Below, one piece after another: positions 6,363 through 6,727 of a stretch of 6,727 nt of DNA. The DNA is taken from positions 1 through 6,727 of the forward strand of contig URAA01000083.1 in NCBI GenBank assembly GCA_900545785.1, read 5' to 3'. The position numbers and the translations under genes were made by a program. Numbering within the stretch: position 1 is the first letter of the stretch; every line of letters begins with the position of its first letter. Below the pieces are notes generated by a model. That model was not told the DNA's origin and made no database searches. It was given only the letters and a program-made list of their open reading frames with translations. The stretch comes from an uncultured Dialister sp. Its GTDB lineage: Bacteria; Bacillota; Negativicutes; Veillonellales; Dialisteraceae.

Positions 6363-6428
6363 CCGACAAGAAGATCCTGTCCCTATTCCGAAGAAAGCAC
6401 GATATCTCTGCTGCCTGAAAAAAGGCAC

Positions 6429-6455
6429 AAAAAAAGCAGGGCATAACCCCTGCCT
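6429..6455 (-). terminator. Rho-independent terminator of lemA
   Basis: Directly after the lemA stop, the minus strand has GCAGGG, the loop GTTATG, CCCTGC, then seven T. The perfect GC-rich stem and uninterrupted T run make this a strong intrinsic terminator that separates lemA from the purine operon. Confidence 0.92.
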
Positions 6456-6464
6456 CTTCCGCTT

Positions 6465-6727
6465 TCAGAAGAATACGCCTCTTGATTTTTCTTTGATTTC
6501 TTTTTCTGCAATGAAGGGAATTCTTGTGGTTCTTCCTTCTCTTGCAGCAACGATTTTCTTGAAAGGAAATTCAAATATTTCCCTGTTCCAAGTATTGACC
6601 GCATCATTGTAAAAAGTCCGTGCCGCCGTGATTTCCCTCTGCAAATAAGAATTTTGCTGCATCGCATCTCTGATCGTGTCCTGGCTTTTCAGATCCGGAT
6701 AATTTTCCAATGCCACATTGATCGCCC
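6465..6727 (-). CDS. lemA: LemA family protein, C-terminal part
   Basis: The last 86 residues plus the TGA stop (6465-6467) of a LemA protein; the 5' part lies beyond the right edge. The family usually has about 185-200 residues: a short N-terminal membrane anchor and a helical domain facing outward. What remains is the end of that domain: the family hallmark LENYPDLK, then Q-Q-NSYLQREITAARTFYNDAV with the conserved YNDAV, NTWN, and FPFKKIVA at the place of the usual FP-x-x-x-IA. The tail after residue RTTRIPFIAEKEI is less conserved. The internal GTG at 6714-6716 is a valine codon, not a start. The biochemical role of LemA is not established; in some bacteria it sits with TPM-domain or peptidase genes, which cannot be checked here. 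Confidence 0.85.
   Translation of the reverse strand, partial: AINVALENYPDLKSQDTIRDAMQQNSYLQREITAARTFYNDAVNTWNREIFEFPFKKIVAAREGRTTRIPFIAEKEIKEKSRGVFF

Noticed and set aside
6384..6396. PurBox-like sequence (CCGAA core with A/T flanks, about 10 of 13 positions) upstream of xpt.
   Set aside because: Functional PurBoxes come as inverted pairs at fixed spacing. The only possible partner nearby (6359-6370) is poor and in the same orientation, and PurR in this organism is unproven.
6714..6716. GTG as a start codon for a short protein of 83 residues.
   Set aside because: The frame stays open to the right edge with LemA-like sequence (AINVALENYP), so the GTG encodes an internal valine.

Overview
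All four genes in this window lie on the minus strand. In transcription order, from high to low coordinates, they are a partial lemA-family gene, a two-gene purine salvage operon (xanthine phosphoribosyltransferase, then an NCS2-type xanthine permease), and a very large YadA-like trimeric autotransporter adhesin that reaches the left edge of the window. The organism is most likely a diderm Firmicute of the class Negativicutes (Veillonella, Dialister or Megasphaera-like). The xanthine phosphoribosyltransferase is of the Bacillus/Firmicutes type. The adhesin nonetheless needs an outer membrane, and its anchor domain and C-terminal tail look like those I recall from Negativicutes. The genus is an inference and could not be tested here.

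Layout: 6727-6465 is the C-terminal half of LemA, closed by a textbook rho-independent terminator (6429-6455). 6428-6295 is a short intergenic region with a sigma70-like promoter for the purine operon; the leader is too short for a purine riboswitch and shows no sign of one. 6294-5710 is xpt. 5697-4402 is the permease gene (pbuX), whose ribosome binding site begins with the xpt stop codon; a stem-loop terminator (4361-4388) follows. 4353-3805 is a gene-free, very AT-rich regulatory stretch. 3790-1 is the adhesin: ESPR signal peptide, beta-roll head with a duplicated head-neck module, stalk, YadA anchor barrel, and a 60-residue coiled coil beyond the barrel.

Function: xanthine is imported by PbuX and converted to XMP by Xpt, so those two genes form one pathway. 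LemA and the adhesin are separate transcription units with no evident functional link to it. The adhesin is a surface-exposed homotrimer, probably for attachment to host or to other bacteria.

The most interesting material is around the adhesin. It has two candidate promoters. The distal one is near consensus and overlaps two dyads, one of them Fur-box-like; the proximal one sits on a 40-bp element with nested, exactly co-centred symmetry. The protein has a periplasmic coiled-coil tail with a stripe of five core asparagines, encoded by a 21-bp tandem repeat. I see no CRISPR array, tRNA, rRNA, insertion sequence or prophage gene, and no clear undescribed multi-gene system.
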